In this document: positions 41,021 to 48,779 of the stretch, piece after piece
How the letters are laid out: each line of letters starts with the position of its first letter
Position numbering within the stretch: the first letter of the stretch is position 1
NCBI GenBank assembly: GCA_016721115.1
Contig: JADKIW010000001.1
Coordinates: forward strand, 2,309,501-2,373,500
Reading direction: 5' to 3'
Length of the DNA: 64,000 nt
Source: Candidatus Defluviilinea proxima
Lineage (GTDB): Bacteria; Chloroflexota; Anaerolineae; Anaerolineales; Villigracilaceae
Notes under the pieces: model-generated
Databases searched by the model: none
The model's input: the letters and a program-made list of their open reading frames with translations, nothing else
What the model was told of the DNA's origin: nothing
Program-made: the position numbers and the translations under genes

Positions 41021-41173
41021 ATGTTATTCGCTCCCCAGGAAAAAGGACAAGGTTTGGTTGAGTATGCCATCATTCTCGCTTTGGTAGCCATTGTGGTTAT
41101 CGCTGTGATGAGGTTGTTAGGCCCCAAGATTGGGAACACCTTCAGCTCCATCAATAATTCTCTTCGAGTCTGA
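41021..41173 (+). CDS. Flp/Fap-type IVb pilin
   Basis: A 50-residue protein. EKGQGLVEYAIILALVAIVV matches class IVb Flp pilins: Gly-Gln-Gly before the processing-site glutamate and tyrosine, then a hydrophobic helix, then a short polar tail. It would be cleaved by a TadV-type prepilin peptidase and assembled by a Tad system; none of those genes are in the window. The ribosome site AAAGGAAATTTTT precedes ATG 41021, and a terminator follows after 20 bases. It is a single-gene unit. Confidence 0.92.
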   Translation: MLFAPQEKGQGLVEYAIILALVAIVVIAVMRLLGPKIGNTFSSINNSLRV

Positions 41174-41192
41174 TTGACGTATTTCTCAAACA

Positions 41193-41222
41193 AAAAGAAC
41201 CGCATAAAATGCGGTTCTTTTT
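41193..41222. terminator. Terminator after the pilin gene
   Basis: AAAGAACCGCAT pairs exactly with ATGCGGTTCTTT over a 3-base loop, followed by a T-run. It covers the only in-frame ATG upstream of the next gene, which argues that the next gene starts later. Confidence 0.95.
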
Positions 41223-41316
41223 GTTTAATATCATCGTTAGATCAAATACAAAATACTGCAACTTTTTCGTTTGGTTTCTGTATCCCTTACATCAACCAAA
41301 CGAAAGGACATTTCCC

Positions 41317-41841
41317 GTGGCCGATATTTCCGCCATCTTCTTCATCCTCTTGATCATCGCTATTGCCTTCCCTGCCATGCTGACCGCATGGTGGCTGTTG
41401 TTCCCAAATCTTATTTCGCGCGCACAAACACGAGTGGAGAAATCCCTGTCTGGCACATTCTGGTTCGGGCTGGTTATCGTCATCGCATTGACTATCCCCA
41501 TTGTTATTTTGTTCGCACTTCCCTTTGGCCCTGCTAAAGCCTTCGGGTGGATCTTGCTTGCGGTTTCGCTGGCGCTCTCCACAGTAGGTGCAGCAGGCAT
41601 TGCCGCGCATTTAGGCGAACGGATAAAAAACACAAGCAAGGACATGACATCACTCGGTACTTTCATCCGTGGGGCAGTTGTGCTGGAGCTTGCCGCATTT
41701 CTCCCTGCCATCGGCTGGCTCTTCTTCTGGCCTATCGCCATTATCACAGCCTTTGGTGCGACAGGCTTTGCCCTCCTCAACTGGATGCCGCGAGAGAAAT
41801 CTCAAATTGCTTCTGCAACTACTTCACCCTCGCAAGCATAA
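41317..41841 (+). CDS. Multi-span membrane protein, related to the one at 40341-40841
   Basis: A 174-residue protein with four hydrophobic segments and a short Ser/Thr tail. GTG 41317 is chosen, with AAAGGA 8 bases upstream; an ATG at 41209 lies inside the pilin terminator and would add a non-conserved segment. The C-terminal half parallels the protein at 40341-40841 (GWLFFWPIAI against GWFLLFPYVA). Function unknown. Confidence 0.75.
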   Translation: MADISAIFFILLIIAIAFPAMLTAWWLLFPNLISRAQTRVEKSLSGTFWFGLVIVIALTIPIVILFALPFGPAKAFGWILLAVSLALSTVGAAGIAAHLGERIKNTSKDMTSLGTFIRGAVVLELAAFLPAIGWLFFWPIAIITAFGATGFALLNWMPREKSQIASATTSPSQA

Positions 41842-41877
41842 ATCTTTTGTGTTCTTTGTGTCCTTAGTGGTAAGAAA

Positions 41878-43359
41878 ATGACCCTCTCCCGACGTGACTT
41901 CCTCAAACTTGGCGCACTCGTCACTGCCAGCGCAGTGCTCTCCTCCTGCGCACCTGTGTACCGCAGGCTGGCTGGTGACCTCCCAACCGTTCCCTGGGCA
42001 CCACTGACAGCGAGTGACTTCCTTGCCCTCAACCGTCTCACCTTTGGGCCACGCGTCGAAGAACGTGCCCGCTTTACAGAGATCGGACTTCAAAACTACA
42101 TCGAGGAACAACTCGCATTTGATTCTATCAACGATTTCGATTGCGAATTATTACTCAATCCGTTCAAGACCCTCAATATGGATGCGAACGAGCTTGAAGG
42201 CATCAGCAATCAGTTGTTTGATGGATATGACCGCGATAAAGCGCCAAATGAACTGCGTCAGGCAACATTGATACGCCAACTGTATAGCAAGCGTCAACTG
42301 TATGAAGTGATAGTCGAGTTTTGGAGTGACCACTTCAATATCTTCATGGAAAAAGGCAATTGCTTCTACCTCAAAACTGTAGACGACCGTGAAGTGATCC
42401 GCAAGCACGCGATGGGTAACTTCCGTGATCTGGTGTGGGCGTCTGCCCATTCGCCCGCGATGCTGACCTATCTCGATAATCAAGCCAATGAGAAAAGTCA
42501 TCCCAACGAAAATTATGCGCGCGAACTCATGGAGTTGCATACGCTCAGCGTCAACGGCGGTTACAGTCAACAAGATGTGATGGAGCTGGCGCGTTGTCTC
42601 ACGGGTTGGACGGTCAAGGAGCACTTCTGGCTCGGTGACTTTGCCTTCAAAGAGGAACTCCACGATCAAGGCGTGAAAAATGTTTTGGGGCGAACGATCC
42701 AACCGTCGGGTCAGAGTGAAGCGGAGCAGGTCATCGAGCAGTTGGTCACACATCCCAGCACGGCGCATTTCATCGCAACCAAACTTACTCGTCGCTTCAT
42801 CGCGGATGAGCCGCCTCAGCAAGTTGTCGAAAAAGCCGCACAAACATTTCTCGATACGAATGGTGACATCCAATCTGTGTTGCGTGTTATTTTGTTGGAC
42901 GGTCTTCCGCTCGCGCAACCGAAATACAAACGACCCGCGAATTTTGCTTTGTCTGCGTTGCGAGCACTTAATGCCGAGACCGATGGCGCCGCGATCAATG
43001 AGCATCTGCTTCGGATGGGGCAGTCCTATTTCAATCATCCCACGCCCGATGGGTATCCCGATCACAGCGAGGCTTGGCAGGGAAATCTCATGCCGCGTTG
43101 GCAATTTGCGTTTGAATTGATTCGCAATGAGATGAAAAACACGAAGCATAATCTCAATGCTTTATTGGATGTCGTCCCAACAGACAGTTTACAAGCTGAT
43201 GTGGATGCAGTGGCCTCATTGCTTTTGGGTGCCCCTTTAGAACGCTTCACTCGTGACGAGTTGATCGATTCGGTTTCGAAAGCGGGCGCCACCCCCGAAG
43301 AGACTCTGCAGATCATCGCCGCGAGTCTCATCGCTTCACCTGCGTTTCAATGGAGATAG
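41878..43359 (+). CDS. DUF1800 family protein with Tat signal
   Basis: A 493-residue protein. The N-terminus SRRDFLKLGALVTASAVLSS is a twin-arginine signal ending in SSCAP, so it may also be lipidated. The DUF1800 body includes LNRLTFGPRVEERARF, ILLVILLDG-like VLRVILLDGLPLAQPKYKRP and PDGYPDHSEAW. Family function is unknown; it is usually paired with DUF1501, as here. Folded export through Tat suggests a cofactor or early folding. The next gene follows after 140 bases of repeat-like DNA. Confidence 0.92.
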   Translation: MTLSRRDFLKLGALVTASAVLSSCAPVYRRLAGDLPTVPWAPLTASDFLALNRLTFGPRVEERARFTEIGLQNYIEEQLAFDSINDFDCELLLNPFKTLNMDANELEGISNQLFDGYDRDKAPNELRQATLIRQLYSKRQLYEVIVEFWSDHFNIFMEKGNCFYLKTVDDREVIRKHAMGNFRDLVWASAHSPAMLTYLDNQANEKSHPNENYARELMELHTLSVNGGYSQQDVMELARCLTGWTVKEHFWLGDFAFKEELHDQGVKNVLGRTIQPSGQSEAEQVIEQLVTHPSTAHFIATKLTRRFIADEPPQQVVEKAAQTFLDTNGDIQSVLRVILLDGLPLAQPKYKRPANFALSALRALNAETDGAAINEHLLRMGQSYFNHPTPDGYPDHSEAWQGNLMPRWQFAFELIRNEMKNTKHNLNALLDVVPTDSLQADVDAVASLLLGAPLERFTRDELIDSVSKAGATPEETLQIIAASLIASPAFQWR

Positions 43360-43365
43360 TTTCCG

Positions 43366-43490
43366 CGCTGATCGGAGCGTAGCGAAGTCGAAGCGCCGTT
43401 AAGTTAGGCCGAGATTGCTTCGTCACTCACTACCGTTCGCTCCTCGCAACACCGCACCTGCGGTGGGTGCAGGTGTGACGAGATGATTTT
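43366..43490. repeat. Mixed fragments of dispersed repeats
   Basis: The gap between the DUF1800 and DUF1501 genes holds GAAGTCGAAGCG (compare 51187) and GAGATTGCTTCGTC (43411-43424, compare 52450), and a hairpin CACCTGCGGTGGGTGCAGGTG. No gene is visible. Confidence 0.5.
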
Positions 43491-43499
43491 GGAGATACC

Positions 43500-44711
43500 A
43501 TGTTACAAACCTTACCCGTACTTCATCAGATCCCAAATAAATCCTGGATGCCACGCCTTGCATTCGTACCTCGCAACTCCGCACCGCGTGGCGATACATT
43601 AGTTGTCATTTTCCTACGCGGCGCCGCGGACGTGTTGAACATGGTCGTGCCGCATGGCGAGGATGCGTATTATCGTTTACGTCCGTCACTTGGTGTGCCA
43701 AGACCAGATGATTCAAAAAGGAAAAAAGAAGAAAGAGCTTTGGACCTGGATGGATTCTTTGGATTCCATCCGAGCATGTCTGCGTTGACCGATGCATGGA
43801 TCTCGCAGCAGCTTGCCATCATCCATGCCTGCGGTGCACCAGATGAGTCGCGTAGCCACTTCAAGGCAATGGAGTTGATGGAACGTGGCGTGGACGATGA
43901 ACGCGGGCCCGCCTCGGGTTGGATCGGCCGTCACCTCGCCACGTTGGATACAGGTAACTCGTCGCCATTGCGCGCGGTAGGGATGGGGACTCGTCCGCAG
44001 AGGAGTTTGAGCGGGTCAGTCCCTGTTTCGGCTTTGCGCTCCATCACGGACTTTCACCTCGGTGGCGATGCACGTGCCTTACAACAAATGCGCGCCGCGT
44101 TGAGCACGGTCTATGAAGGTGACGTGATGGGACAGGACACGTTATCCATTATGGATACGTTACAACAACTTGACCCTGTGAATTATCAATCGAAAGTTGC
44201 CTATCCCGATTCGGAATTTGGACTTGCGCTCAAACAAACTGCCATGCTCATCAAAGCGGAAGTGGGACTCGAAGTCTCTGCCATCGATGTGGGTGGATGG
44301 GATACGCATTTCGCTCAAGGTTCGGTCAATGGGCAGATGCCCAACTTGATGAAAGACCTCGCCGATGGCATGGCCGCCTTCCATGCCGATATGCAGGAAT
44401 ATATGAGCCAACTGACGATTGTCACGATGTCTGAGTTTGGGCGGCGCGCCTCGGAGAATGGAAGTTTGGGCACCGACCACGGACACGGAAGCATGATGAT
44501 GGTCATGGGAGGTCACGTGGACGGTGACAAAGTCCACGGCCAATGGCCTGGATTGGGCGAAGGCCAATTGGTTGGTCCCGGCGACCTCGCGGTCACGACC
44601 GATTATCGCGATGTCCTCTCCGAAATCCTGACGAAGCGTTTGAACAATCCCGCCATCGATTCTATTTTTTCGAATTATCAAACCAAGCCCGTGAATGTGC
44701 TCAGCGGATAA
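43500..44711 (+). CDS. DUF1501 family protein
   Basis: A 403-residue protein of the alkaline-phosphatase-like DUF1501 family: GDTLVVIFLRGAADVLNMVV at the N-terminus, IIHACGAPDESRSHFKAMEL, and EFGRRASENGSLGTDHGHGS near the C-terminus, whose Asp and His are typical metal-ligand positions. Partners of DUF1800 proteins, their joint reaction is unknown. Unlike many members it shows no clear signal peptide of its own; it may be exported with its partner. Confidence 0.92.
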   Translation: MLQTLPVLHQIPNKSWMPRLAFVPRNSAPRGDTLVVIFLRGAADVLNMVVPHGEDAYYRLRPSLGVPRPDDSKRKKEERALDLDGFFGFHPSMSALTDAWISQQLAIIHACGAPDESRSHFKAMELMERGVDDERGPASGWIGRHLATLDTGNSSPLRAVGMGTRPQRSLSGSVPVSALRSITDFHLGGDARALQQMRAALSTVYEGDVMGQDTLSIMDTLQQLDPVNYQSKVAYPDSEFGLALKQTAMLIKAEVGLEVSAIDVGGWDTHFAQGSVNGQMPNLMKDLADGMAAFHADMQEYMSQLTIVTMSEFGRRASENGSLGTDHGHGSMMMVMGGHVDGDKVHGQWPGLGEGQLVGPGDLAVTTDYRDVLSEILTKRLNNPAIDSIFSNYQTKPVNVLSG

Positions 44712-44740
44712 TCGAATACAATTGCATCGGGATCTTCTCG

Positions 44741-45805
44741 ATGCAATCTTCGAACACCAAATTTTTATTTGGTGGATTGGGATGTGGACTTGCGCTCGCG
44801 TGCCTCGGGGTTGGATACTTCGCCTACATCGTGGGCAACTTACGCGTCTCGCCTTCCCCTGCGGGGACGATGCCCCCCGACCCGACAGTTGATTCGGCCT
44901 CTCTGATAACTCCCACGCCCATCTTCATTTTTCAAGTCACAGAACCTGTTGGGCCAACGCCCCTCGCAGAGACATTTTCCCTCACGCCGATTCCATCTCC
45001 CATCCCCGGCTCGTTCGGTGACATACCTCCTGTTGGCAAGATCGCCTTCGCCTGTTACATCAAACAAATTGACCAGATCTGCCTCATGAGCGCGGACGGG
45101 ACGAACCGTGTGCAACTCACGGACTTCAAGGCCACGGCCTTTTATCCATCCATTTCACCGGATGGAAGCACGGTTTACTTTTCATCGAAGCAGGATGGTG
45201 GATTTGAAATTTATTCCATCTCAGTGGATGGGGGAGAAGCACAACGATTGACCAACGACATCGGCAGTTTATACGCGCCTGAACTTTCCCCAAACGGTGA
45301 GTGGATTCTCTTCACCAATCAGGGCAACGGACTTTGGTTGATGCGCCCCGATGGGAAGAACCCTCATGCCCTCACGAACCGTGATGATATTGACCCGACA
45401 TGGTCTCTCGATGGTTCGATGATCGCGTTCGCTTCCTCGCGTGCAGGAGACCGTCAACTCTTCGTCATGGACGCGGACGGGACGAACATCCGTCAGGTGA
45501 CGAACCTCGACAACATGGGCGGGCGCAGTACCTTCTCTCCCGATGGAACAAAACTAGCTTTCTATCGTGGTCCCGCCGGTGACCACAACATTTACGTCAT
45601 CAACATTGACGGTACGGGCCTCGTCCAACTCACGAACGGAGGCGATAACCTCGGCCCTTCGTGGTCACCTGATGGCAATTGGATTGCGTTCACGTCTTAT
45701 CGCGACGGCAACAACGAGATCTACATCATCCATCCCGATGGAACAGGCCTCACGCGCCTGACGAACACCTCCATTTCAGATTGGCAACCGAGGTGGGGGA
45801 ATTAA
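44741..45805 (+). CDS. TolB-like beta-propeller protein, membrane anchored
   Basis: A 354-residue protein. One N-terminal hydrophobic helix (about 8-28) is followed by a Pro/Thr linker and a six-bladed PD40 propeller (about 95-350). Each blade repeats forms of PSISPDGSTVYFSS, SWSPDGNWIAFTS and IYIIHPDGTGLTRLTN. The fold is a protein-interaction platform as in TolB. ATG 44741 is used; a longer in-frame reading from 44543 would overlap the DUF1501 gene by 169 bases. No Tol or Pal partners are in the window, so the name reflects fold only. Confidence 0.85.
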   Translation: MQSSNTKFLFGGLGCGLALACLGVGYFAYIVGNLRVSPSPAGTMPPDPTVDSASLITPTPIFIFQVTEPVGPTPLAETFSLTPIPSPIPGSFGDIPPVGKIAFACYIKQIDQICLMSADGTNRVQLTDFKATAFYPSISPDGSTVYFSSKQDGGFEIYSISVDGGEAQRLTNDIGSLYAPELSPNGEWILFTNQGNGLWLMRPDGKNPHALTNRDDIDPTWSLDGSMIAFASSRAGDRQLFVMDADGTNIRQVTNLDNMGGRSTFSPDGTKLAFYRGPAGDHNIYVINIDGTGLVQLTNGGDNLGPSWSPDGNWIAFTSYRDGNNEIYIIHPDGTGLTRLTNTSISDWQPRWGN

Positions 45806-45821
45806 GATGTTTATTCAGCAA

Positions 45822-45850
45822 TTGGACTGCTGGATAAAGTTGCGTATAAT
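45822..45850 (+). promoter_or_regulatory. Promoter of the CbrC cassette
   Basis: TTGGAC (45822-45827), 17 bases, TATAAT (45845-45850). It is one of the best -35/-10 pairs in the window and lies about 90 bases before the cassette boundary. Confidence 0.75.
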
Positions 45851-45870
45851 GCAGTTATGGAAGATATAAG

Positions 45871-45947
45871 ATGTTATACAGCCCACAGGCTGTATAACAT
45901 CCCAATTTGGGGGTTTATACAGCATGCTGTATAAACTATAGTTAGCC
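45871..45947 (+). repeat. Paired palindromes and cassette entry site
   Basis: A 13-bp hairpin ATGTTATACAGCC (45871-45900) and a perfect 24-bp palindrome of GTTTATACAGCA and its complement (45913-45936) share the core TATACAGC. They are followed by CTATAGTTAGCC, whose last seven bases (45941-45947) are a core-like site. GTTAGCCGCTT here is the reverse complement of AAGCGGCTAAC at the start of the attC after the gene. Confidence 0.7.
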
Positions 45948-45991
45948 GCTTTCTCTGAAATTTTGTCCAAGTAAATCTCCAAAGGAATAAA

Positions 45992-46519
45992 ATGGATTTG
46001 CCAATATTTAAGTATCATCCTGATCCACTTGCCACTGGCTCAATAATTGAAAGCAATGCGATGTGCCACTGTTGCGAGCAAAGTAAAGGTTATATTTATA
46101 TATCCAATGTTTATGCCGAAGAAGATCTTGATAACAAAATTTGCCCTTGGTGTATTGCGGACGGGAGTGCCGCCAAAAAATTTGATGCTACTTTTTCTGA
46201 AAGTTTTGCTTTAGAGCAAGCAGGAATTTCCAACGACATCATCCTTGAAGTTACAACAAGGACTCCAGGATATGTCACATGGCAACCAGAATTTTGGCTA
46301 TCCCACTGTAAAGACGCATGTGCCTTCTTGGGTGATGCATCAAAGGATGATGTATTAAGAATTGCAAATGAACATGTTAAAGTCATCCGCTGGGAAGACC
46401 TCAATGAGGAAGTTATGAAAGAGATTGCCAAAGATTACCAGCCAAAAGAAAGTCCAGCGTTTTATAAGTTTAAATGCCTCCACTGCAATGAGATTTTATA
46501 TACAATGGATTATCTTTAA
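45992..46519 (+). CDS. CbrC family (UPF0167) protein, lone cassette gene
   Basis: A 175-residue soluble protein. The UPF0167/CbrC pattern is clear: FKYHPDPLATGSI, CHCCEQSKGYIY, ICPWCIADGSAAKKFDA, and CLHCNEILY at the C-terminus, a set of zinc-binding cysteine pairs. Escherichia coli CbrC is linked to colicin E2 tolerance, which is the only hint at a role. Ribosome site AAAGGAA. It is bounded by a core-like site upstream and a full attC downstream and has its own promoter, so it behaves as a single inserted cassette. Confidence 0.9.
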   Translation: MDLPIFKYHPDPLATGSIIESNAMCHCCEQSKGYIYISNVYAEEDLDNKICPWCIADGSAAKKFDATFSESFALEQAGISNDIILEVTTRTPGYVTWQPEFWLSHCKDACAFLGDASKDDVLRIANEHVKVIRWEDLNEEVMKEIAKDYQPKESPAFYKFKCLHCNEILYTMDYL

Positions 46520-46530
46520 TGGCAAAAAGC

Positions 46531-46660
46531 GGCTAACACAGCGTGCACCCGACGTGTGGGAGTCTGCGCGATTTACAGGCATTTTTCTGGCTTCGGGTTT
46601 TTTCTACATCTCAAGCATTGTCCACGCCCGCCCACACGCGGGTAACGCAAACCGTTGAGC
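46531..46660 (+). other. attC recombination site, 130 bp
   Basis: It starts GGCTAAC (one base off the RYYYAAC consensus) and ends GTTGAGC (fits GTTRRRY). Inside, CAGCGTGCACC, AGTCTGCGCG, a central hairpin and GGGTAACGCAAACC follow the same order as the attC sites at 15416 and 21724 read on their minus strands. It follows the CbrC gene in the same orientation. Confidence 0.85.
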
Positions 46661-46686
46661 AGTTGGTTGACACAACAAGATTCCTC

Positions 46687-47682
46687 TTACGGCCCGCCCA
46701 TATCCACAGTCCAATAGCCGCCGTACGAGCTGAATTTGTTATAGACATATCCCACGCCGATCTCAGTGACACGCGAGTTAATGACCAGCTCCCATTCGAG
46801 TTTTGGGTGTATCTTCCATTGGTTGATCGCATCGCCCGGCAGACCGATGGCGAGCAGTTCAAGGTAATACGGATTGGTATAACCTGCTTTGGTCAGGCGG
46901 TCCCCTGTCCACGAGCCATCGGAGCCGCTGTGCTTGAGAAAGTCTTTACAGGCCATATCGAGGCTGTGTGCTTGTGCGGCGCTCATTAACTTATCATTGA
47001 CCGTCAATTCGGCGCGACCTACATCTGCACGGGCTTTGTTGATCAGATCGATCAACTGTTGAACATAACTGCTGTTCGTTGTGTACACACAGTTGCCAAC
47101 CTGCCCAGCCTGCGATGAACCCACAGTGATCTGCACCCAGAAAACGGATTCGTTTCCCACAGGCACGGTTTTCCCATCTGCATTCCGTAATTCAAAATTT
47201 CCATGATATGTCCCGTCGATGGACGGGGCAGTTAGATCCACTGAAACTTCCACAGGGTTGCCCTTGTCTGTTTCAGGGACGGGCACAGAATCGGGGGAAG
47301 CCATTCGGTCACCGTCAACGAATGCGACGGTGTACCCTGTCCATTTGCAATTGCCATTGTTTTGTAATTTCCATATTTTGGTGAAAGTTTCACCCGTGGG
47401 CACAATTGCGTTATCAGGGTATGTCACATCTTCGACGAGGGCCGCACTGTCCCTGCAGTTGGAGGCGGGATCAGGAGTTCGCGTTACAGAGGGATCCAAC
47501 GTCGCTGTGGCGGTGGGCGGAACATCCGTCGGGATGGTTAAGGCTTGTTTGGTCGGAGGCAGGGTCGAGGTCACAAAAAGAGGCGCGGCTGGTGTAGCTG
47601 TGCCCTGTTGTTGCGATGAAACGTCCACGCAGGATGTCAAAAGTAAAACAAGAGTAATAAAGAGAGTGATGTGTTTTTTCAT
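46687..47682 (-). CDS. NBR1-Ig and CAP/SCP-domain lipoprotein
   Basis: A 331-residue lipoprotein (LLTSCVD) with a Thr/Pro linker. The NBR1-type Ig domain covers about 80-190 (ETFTKIWKLQNNGNCKWTGY, SIDGTYHGNFELRN). The CAP (SCP/PR-1) domain covers about 205-331 (LIDLINKARADVG, AQAHSLDMACKDFLKHSGSD, EIGVGYVY). CAP domains in bacteria are poorly understood and may bind lipids or act on walls. It is the second of two tandem paralogues, starting two bases after its neighbour's stop. Confidence 0.9.
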   Translation of the reverse strand: MKKHITLFITLVLLLTSCVDVSSQQQGTATPAAPLFVTSTLPPTKQALTIPTDVPPTATATLDPSVTRTPDPASNCRDSAALVEDVTYPDNAIVPTGETFTKIWKLQNNGNCKWTGYTVAFVDGDRMASPDSVPVPETDKGNPVEVSVDLTAPSIDGTYHGNFELRNADGKTVPVGNESVFWVQITVGSSQAGQVGNCVYTTNSSYVQQLIDLINKARADVGRAELTVNDKLMSAAQAHSLDMACKDFLKHSGSDGSWTGDRLTKAGYTNPYYLELLAIGLPGDAINQWKIHPKLEWELVINSRVTEIGVGYVYNKFSSYGGYWTVDMGGP

Positions 47683-47684
47683 GG

Positions 47685-48737
47685 TTAAGGTCTTCCAAAA
47701 TCTACAGTGTAATAACCGCCGTACGCCGTATCGGCCACGTAGGCATATCCAACGCCCATCTCGCTGATGTTCGGATTCAAGATCGCGTCACGATGGATTT
47801 TATCGTTCATCCACCAATCGAACGCAGTTTGTGGAAAGCCACTTCCGTAGATGATCTCTTCGGAATAGGAGGGAGCATACCCTGCAGCGACCACGCGTTG
47901 ATTAACAGACGATCCATCGGAGCCTGTGTGGCTGAGTAAACCATGGCAAGCCATATCGATGCTGTGGCCTTGTGCGGCGGACGCGAGTTGTGCGTTGATC
48001 GCGAGGGCAGGCAATCCGTTTTGCGTGCGGGCAGTGTTGATGAGATTGGCAATTTCAGTTTGATATGATGCACTGGTGGTGTATGTGCAACTCTTGGGGC
48101 CTGAAGGCTTTGAAACGGGCGTGTTGTTGGGAGAGGTGGCAATAACTATAACGTTGGTTGGAGCGGCGATGCCGATCAATATCTTCACCCAAAATGTTTT
48201 TTCTGTGCCGATGGCAAGTGCCTGGCCGTTCGCGTTCCTTAACTCGAAATATCCTGTGTAACTTCCATCTGCCGATGGGGCAGTGAGTTCCACAGATACA
48301 TCCACGGTCTGGCCTGATGCGGTTTGCGGAACGGGTGCGGTATCGGGCGCATCCATTCGGTCACCCGCTGAAAATGCGATGGTGTAGCCGCCCCAATTGC
48401 ATTTGCCTGTGTTCGCGAAGCGCCACGTTTTCGTGAACATTTCTCCGCGCGTCATCAACGTATTATCGGGCACGGTTACATCTTGCATCAGCACGGCGCT
48501 ATCTTTGCACGTTGTTCCGTTGGCCAATGGCGTTTCCACCGGTGTGGTTGTGATGGATGCGTCAGGAGTCTCTGTCAACGGGATTGATGTGGCCACAGAC
48601 GGTTCTTGTTGGGTTGGTGGCAAAGTGGCCGTGACAAATTGCGGCCCTGTGGGCGTGGGCATATCTTCTACAGCGATATGCACGCAGGATGTGAGTAATA
48701 AAAGAATGGATATACCAAGAATTGTTTTTTTATACAT
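47685..48737 (-). CDS. NBR1-Ig and CAP/SCP-domain lipoprotein (paralogue)
   Basis: A 350-residue lipoprotein (LLTSCVH) with the same order: linker, NBR1 Ig domain (about 90-200: EMFTKTWRFANTGKCNWGGY), and CAP domain (about 225-350: ANLINTARTQNGLPALAINA, AQGHSIDMACHGLLSHTGSD, EMGVGYAYV). It is clearly duplicated with the gene at 46687-47682 and forms an operon with it. It differs by a longer linker between the two domains. Confidence 0.9.
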   Translation of the reverse strand: MYKKTILGISILLLLTSCVHIAVEDMPTPTGPQFVTATLPPTQQEPSVATSIPLTETPDASITTTPVETPLANGTTCKDSAVLMQDVTVPDNTLMTRGEMFTKTWRFANTGKCNWGGYTIAFSAGDRMDAPDTAPVPQTASGQTVDVSVELTAPSADGSYTGYFELRNANGQALAIGTEKTFWVKILIGIAAPTNVIVIATSPNNTPVSKPSGPKSCTYTTSASYQTEIANLINTARTQNGLPALAINAQLASAAQGHSIDMACHGLLSHTGSDGSSVNQRVVAAGYAPSYSEEIIYGSGFPQTAFDWWMNDKIHRDAILNPNISEMGVGYAYVADTAYGGYYTVDFGRP

Positions 48738-48779
48738 GGGATTTTCTACCAGGGCGGGGTTTAAATGCCCAGTGATGGA

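Noticed and set aside
41209..41316. Upstream ATG for the membrane protein after the pilin
   Set aside because: That ATG lies in the pilin terminator, and the added residues are not like the paralogue; GTG 41317 has a ribosome site.
42151..43149. A 332-codon open frame opposite the DUF1800 gene
   Set aside because: Its length comes from codon bias of the real gene; the sequence has no recognisable domain, while the plus strand has a complete family match.
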